Part shown: positions 60,559-64,000 of the stretch, piece after piece | Layout of the letters: every line of letters begins with the position of its first letter | How positions within the stretch are numbered: position 1 is the stretch's first letter | Position numbers and translations under genes: made by a program | DNA from: Methylococcus capsulatus str. Texas = ATCC 19069 | GTDB taxonomy: Bacteria > Pseudomonadota > Gammaproteobacteria > Methylococcales > Methylococcaceae | DNA length: 64,000 nucleotides | Direction: 5' to 3' | Assembly: GCF_000424685.1 (NCBI RefSeq) | Contig: NZ_AUKJ01000018.1 | Coordinates: forward strand, 177,938-241,937 | The notes under the pieces: model-generated | What the model saw: only the letters and a program-made list of their open reading frames with translations | Database searches by the model: none | What the model was told of the DNA's origin: nothing

Positions 60559-61245
60559 TCACGGACGGTCGTCCTTCCATACCCGCCAGCCATCGATCAT
60601 GGTGGTGGTGACGGACTGGCGCGACAGGTGCTGTTCTCGCACCGCCACGTAGACGTGGATGAGGGTGAAGATCACCAGATACCACATGCCCAGGTGATGC
60701 AGGCTGTGGACCTGCTGGCTGCCGCCCAGGGCGGGCAGCACCCAGCCGAAGGCGTTGGCGGCCCAGCTTCCGGCTCCGAGTCCTTCGCCGTACAGGGCGA
60801 AGCCGGTCGTGATCATGAAGAGGCTCCCGAGCACATAGAACAGGAACATGGCCAGCCCGGCCAGCGGGTTGTGGCCCGCATGCTTGCCGGGCTCTTCGAC
60901 CAGAAATAGGTACCAGCGGACCTCGTGCAGCAGCGCCTGCCACCAGTGGACGTCATGGAGGCGTGGCGCAAACAGCTCGCGGGCATACCGGTTGCCCACC
61001 AGCGCCCAATAGGCACGGCCGATCAGACCGACGGCCAGCACATAGCCGGCGGAGAAGTGAACGAAGCGGACGTAGCCCATCAGGTAGTGGTCGCTGGCCT
61101 CGCCGGCAGTCACCACCGGCGGCCAGGCGATCAAATATCCCGTGACCGCCAACACGACGATGGCGAGGGCATTGATCCAGTGCCACAGCCGTACCGGCTT
61201 CTCGTAGACATAGACCGGCCGATCAAAAGTCTCGATGCTCGCCAT
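60559..61245 (-). CDS. hupC: Ni/Fe-hydrogenase b-type cytochrome HupC
   Basis: 228 residues, four membrane helices with heme histidines: VRLWHWINALAIVVLAVTGYLI, VRFVHFSAGYVLAVGLIGRAYW, NPLAGLAMFLFYVLGSLFMITTGFALY and LHHLGMWYLVIFTLIHVYVAV. It anchors HupSL and passes electrons from H2 to the quinone pool. Start at 61245 (MASIETF). Lies 10 bases downstream of hupE. Confidence 0.93.
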   Translation of the reverse strand: MASIETFDRPVYVYEKPVRLWHWINALAIVVLAVTGYLIAWPPVVTAGEASDHYLMGYVRFVHFSAGYVLAVGLIGRAYWALVGNRYARELFAPRLHDVHWWQALLHEVRWYLFLVEEPGKHAGHNPLAGLAMFLFYVLGSLFMITTGFALYGEGLGAGSWAANAFGWVLPALGGSQQVHSLHHLGMWYLVIFTLIHVYVAVREQHLSRQSVTTTMIDGWRVWKDDRP

Positions 61246-61255
61246 GGCCGTGCTC

Positions 61256-61834
61256 CTAAAGTGCTTGCGTCAGCAGAGCCAGCCCCATGGCGCCCATCGC
61301 CGCGCCGCAGCCGCGGTACCAGGCCGGCTTCGGCAGCAGCCACCCCCCAAGGATGACGCCGATCAGGTGCAGCAGACCAGTGGCGGTGATGAAGCCGGCG
61401 GCATAAGTCCATCGTTCGGCGTCCGCACTGATCTCGGTTCCATGTGCATGGCCGTGGAACAGTGCGAACAGGCCGACCAGGCCCAAGGCAGTGAACTGCG
61501 ACAGGCGGACCTTGCCCGCCACTAGCAGTCCGAGCAGTACGACCGAGGCGGCGATGCCGGTTTCGGTGTAAGCCAGCGGAATACCGGCGGTGCCCAGCCA
61601 TCCGCCCAGGCCCATGGCGGCCATGAATGCCAGGGGCAGCAGCCACACCCGCCGCGGCGCGACGGTGACCGCCCACAGTCCCACGGCGATCATGGCCAGC
61701 AGGTGGTCGGTGCCGAAGAAGGGATGGGTGAATCCGGACACGAAGCCAGCGACGGGATGCATGCCGGTATGCGCGAGCGCGACGGGGCTCAGCGCCAACA
61801 GACTTGCCGTTCCGAACCAACGAACAGGATGCAT
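61256..61834 (-). CDS. hupE: HupE/UreJ-family nickel permease
   Basis: 192 residues with signal-like N terminus (WFGTASLLALSPVALAHTG) and six membrane helices. The HPFFGTDHLLAMIAVG motif (H-x5-DH, metal-binding) and ALFHGHAHGTE are HupE signatures. Probable Ni2+ entry for hydrogenase maturation. Excellent AAGGAG ribosome site. It sits between hupL and hupC, an unusual but seen order. The huge frame running back through hupL is a shadow. Confidence 0.9.
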   Translation of the reverse strand: MHPVRWFGTASLLALSPVALAHTGMHPVAGFVSGFTHPFFGTDHLLAMIAVGLWAVTVAPRRVWLLPLAFMAAMGLGGWLGTAGIPLAYTETGIAASVVLLGLLVAGKVRLSQFTALGLVGLFALFHGHAHGTEISADAERWTYAAGFITATGLLHLIGVILGGWLLPKPAWYRGCGAAMGAMGLALLTQAL

Positions 61835-61872
61835 GGTTGTCTCCTTGAATTTGTCCCGGTTTTCGAACGCGC

Positions 61873-63666
61873 TCAGCGCACCTTGACCCGCGTGACTTCC
61901 CGCCCGTCCTTGTCCATGACATGGGTCGAGCAGGCCAGGCAGGGATCGAAGCTGTGCAGGGTGCGCAGGATTTCCAGTGGCTGGTCCGGATTCTCCACCT
62001 TGGTGTTCATCAGGGATGCCTCGAATGCGCCGATGTTGCCCTTGGGGTCGCGGGGCGATCCGTTCCAGGTGGTGGGCACGATGCACTGGTAGTTGTCGAT
62101 CTTGCCGTCCTTGATCTTGATCCAGTGTCCCAGAGCGCCGCGCGGCGCTTCCGTCGTGCCGGCGCCCATGGCTTCCTTGGGCCAGGTGTCCGGCTCCCAT
62201 TTGGCGGTGTTGGCTGTCGCCAGATCGCCTGCCTTGATGTTGCTGACCAGTTTGTCCTGGAAATGCCTCATCAGATGGGCGCAATACTGGGCTTCCAGAC
62301 CGCGGGCGGCGGTGCGCCCCAGCGTGGAGAACAGCGCGGTCAGCGGCAGGCCGAGATCGGTGAGCAGTTTGTCGACCGGCTCCTTGATTTCCGGGATGCC
62401 CTTGGCATAACCGACGATGTAGCGGGCCAGCGGGCCGACTTCCATGGCGTGGCCGCGCCAGCGCGGCGCCTTGATCCAGGAGTACTTGGCGCTTTCGTCC
62501 AGGTTCTCGATGTGGGTGCGGGTGCCCTTGGTGTTGCGCCCCAGCGCGAAATTCGGCTGGGTGACGCCGTCGAACGGATGCAGTCCGCGGCCCTCGTCGT
62601 CGTACTTGTACCAGGAATGGGTGACGAACTCCTGGATCTGCTCGGGGTCCTTCAGGTCGACCTCGTGCACTTCCTTCAGGTTGCCGTTGATGATGGCGCC
62701 GTGCGGCAGCAGCAGGTTGTTCACCGAGCGGTCGTTGGCCTTTTCCGGAATGTCTCCGTAGGACAGCACATTGGTGGCCGACAGCCCGCCGCCATACAGC
62801 CAGTCCTTGTAGAAGCCGGCGATCGCCTGGAGGTCGGGCAGGTAGACCTGTTCGATGAACTCGATGGTCTGGTCGATGATGGAGGACACCAGGTTGAGAC
62901 GTTCCATGTTGACCGCGCCCACAGCGCCTACGCCATCGACGTTGATGGCGCAGGGCACGCCACCGACCAGCCAGTTCGGGTGCGGGTTCTTGCCGCCGTA
63001 GACGGTGTGGATCTTGACGATTTCCTTCTGGAAATCCAGGGCCTCGAGATAGTGCGCCACCGCCATCAGGTTGGCTTCCGGCGGCAACCGGTAGGCGGGG
63101 TTGCCCCAGTAGCCGTTGCCGAACGGGCCGAGCTGGCCGCTCTCGACGAACTTCTTCAGCCGGCTGGCGATGTCGTGGAAATAGCCCGGCGACGACTTGG
63201 GCCAGGGCGAAATGCGCTGTGCCAGTTCGGAGGTGGCTTTCGGATCGGCCTTGAGGGCACTGACCACGTCCACCCAGTCCAGCGCGTGCAGGTGGTAGAA
63301 ATGCACGAGATGGTCGTGGGCCTGCAGGGTGAGCTGCATGATGTTGCGGATGGAGTTGGCGTTCTCCGGGATGGCGATCCCGAGCGCGTCCTCCACCGCC
63401 CGTACCGAGGTCAGGGCGTGGGTACCGGTGCAGACACCGCAGATCCGTTCGGTGAAGGCCCACGCATCGCGCGGGTCGCGGCCCTTCAGGATGACCTCCA
63501 GTCCGCGCCACATGGTGCCGCTGGAGACCGCGTTGCGGATGATGTTGTCGTCGTCCACATTCACTTCGCAGCGCATATGGCCCTCGATGCGGGTGACCGG
63601 ATCGACCACGATCCGCTTGCCGGCGTCGTTGAGGGTGAAACCGTTGGGTGTTTGAATGGCAGTCAT
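61873..63666 (-). CDS. hupL: Uptake [NiFe] hydrogenase large subunit HupL
   Basis: 597 residues, group 1 (membrane-bound, respiratory). N-terminal motif [15 protein letters not shown] and C-terminal [15 protein letters not shown] give the four active-site cysteines; the tail after the histidine is the HupD cleavage peptide (15 residues). Oxidises H2 at the periplasmic face. [10 protein letters not shown] at the N terminus is typical. It starts 15 bases after the hupS stop. Confidence 0.96.
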   Translation of the reverse strand: MTAIQTPNGFTLNDAGKRIVVDPVTRIEGHMRCEVNVDDDNIIRNAVSSGTMWRGLEVILKGRDPRDAWAFTERICGVCTGTHALTSVRAVEDALGIAIPENANSIRNIMQLTLQAHDHLVHFYHLHALDWVDVVSALKADPKATSELAQRISPWPKSSPGYFHDIASRLKKFVESGQLGPFGNGYWGNPAYRLPPEANLMAVAHYLEALDFQKEIVKIHTVYGGKNPHPNWLVGGVPCAINVDGVGAVGAVNMERLNLVSSIIDQTIEFIEQVYLPDLQAIAGFYKDWLYGGGLSATNVLSYGDIPEKANDRSVNNLLLPHGAIINGNLKEVHEVDLKDPEQIQEFVTHSWYKYDDEGRGLHPFDGVTQPNFALGRNTKGTRTHIENLDESAKYSWIKAPRWRGHAMEVGPLARYIVGYAKGIPEIKEPVDKLLTDLGLPLTALFSTLGRTAARGLEAQYCAHLMRHFQDKLVSNIKAGDLATANTAKWEPDTWPKEAMGAGTTEAPRGALGHWIKIKDGKIDNYQCIVPTTWNGSPRDPKGNIGAFEASLMNTKVENPDQPLEILRTLHSFDPCLACSTHVMDKDGREVTRVKVR

Positions 63667-63681
63667 GGTGCTCCCCGATCC

Positions 63682-64000
63682 TTATTCTTGAGTTTCTTTC
63701 TCGTGGTCTTTCTTCTTGGCGATCGAGATGGCGGCATGCGCCGCGATGCCTGCGCCCACGGCGCCGGCGGCGACCAGCCCGACCTTGTCGGCATTGGCCT
63801 CGACGCCGAACGTATTGAGTTCGGTGACGCGGTCGTAGAACGAGCCCTTGTCCCAGAAATTCTCCTCGGAACAGCCGATGCAGCCGTGGCCGGACTGGAT
63901 CGGGAAGGAGACGCCATTGTTCCAGCGTACCGTCGAGCACGCGTTGTAGGTCGTCGGCCCCTTGCAGCCGACCTTGTACAGACAGTAGCCCTTGCGCGCG
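63682..64000 (-). CDS. hupS: Uptake [NiFe] hydrogenase small subunit HupS, C-terminal part
   Basis: About 105 residues are visible; the gene continues beyond the right edge. The end of the iron-sulfur domain is present ([37 protein letters not shown]), holding cysteine ligands of the proximal-to-distal cluster relay. A C-terminal hydrophobic anchor ([22 protein letters not shown]) then leads to a charged tail ([11 protein letters not shown]). The Tat signal lies outside. Forms the heterodimer with HupL. Confidence 0.93.
   Translation of the reverse strand, partial: ARKGYCLYKVGCKGPTTYNACSTVRWNNGVSFPIQSGHGCIGCSEENFWDKGSFYDRVTELNTFGVEANADKVGLVAAGAVGAGIAAHAAISIAKKKDHEKETQE

Noticed and set aside
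61256-63940. 894-codon minus-strand frame joining hupL region and hupE
   Set aside because: Only the last 192 codons (HupE) are real; the rest is hupL read in the wrong frame.

Overview
The window is high-GC (about 65%) proteobacterial DNA. Gene content and order point to a gammaproteobacterial methanotroph of the Methylococcus type. The evidence is dacA/ybeD/lipB/lipA synteny, ftsE-ftsX-rpoH synteny, the hopanoid-linked glycosyltransferase HpnB, two [NiFe] hydrogenase loci and a methanolan-like exopolysaccharide cluster. The organism assignment is inference; the gene families are read from the sequence. I saw no rRNA, tRNA, IS element or CRISPR array, and no gene-free stretch longer than about 300 bases.

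Layout. 1-4.5 kb: cell-wall and lipoate genes (dacA end, dat, ybeD, mgtE, lipB, lipA). 4.6-5.8 kb: an NTF2-like protein and pyrophosphatase. 5.9-9.3 kb (minus): hemN-hoxH-hoxW, a cytoplasmic hydrogenase large subunit and its protease with no hoxFUY nearby. 9.4-13.3 kb: DUF1232 and DUF2127 proteins, HpnB, a GNAT enzyme and an AI-2E-type permease. 13.3-18.6 kb: an accessory islet with a frameshifted DUF2357-type nuclease, a WYL regulator, a lipoprotein, the stump of an McrB-like ATPase and a second PD-(D/E)XK-like protein. A 21-bp near-repeat brackets the lower-GC part.

18.8-28.4 kb: ybiT, arfB, apbE, then a cytochrome-oxidase assembly group (DUF2909, SURF1, SCO-like, heme A synthase) that runs directly into the ftsY-ftsE-ftsX-rpoH group through one fused reading frame, heme A synthase plus FtsY. 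rpoH carries a CIRCE operator. 28.4-32.4 kb (minus): the methyl cycle unit metK - SAH riboswitch - ahcY - metF. 32.5-37 kb: GT2, PEBP, calcium/proton antiporter, OpgD and a small protein.

37.3-52.1 kb: a polysaccharide cluster with EpsL-like barrel, ATP-grasp, initiating sugar transferase, EpsE, EpsF, a degenerate EpsG, a polymerase, a flippase, two GT4 enzymes, a polysaccharide lyase and an Alg14/Alg13-type split transferase. It lacks an exosortase. 52-57.5 kb (minus): a 1339-residue membrane protein of unknown role, and mpl. 57.8 kb: apaH. 58.7-64 kb (minus): the uptake hydrogenase operon hupS-L-E-C-D-H, followed by a 57-residue membrane protein with its own FNR-type promoter.

How it fits together: the two hydrogenases and the heme and oxidase assembly genes describe redox flexibility. 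Control elements readable in the DNA (CIRCE, SAH riboswitch, FNR-type box) tie heat shock, methyl metabolism and oxygen status to specific transcripts. The points most worth a second look are the heme A synthase-FtsY fusion, the CIRCE site on rpoH, the FNR-type promoter of the tiny membrane protein and the decayed McrBC-like islet.
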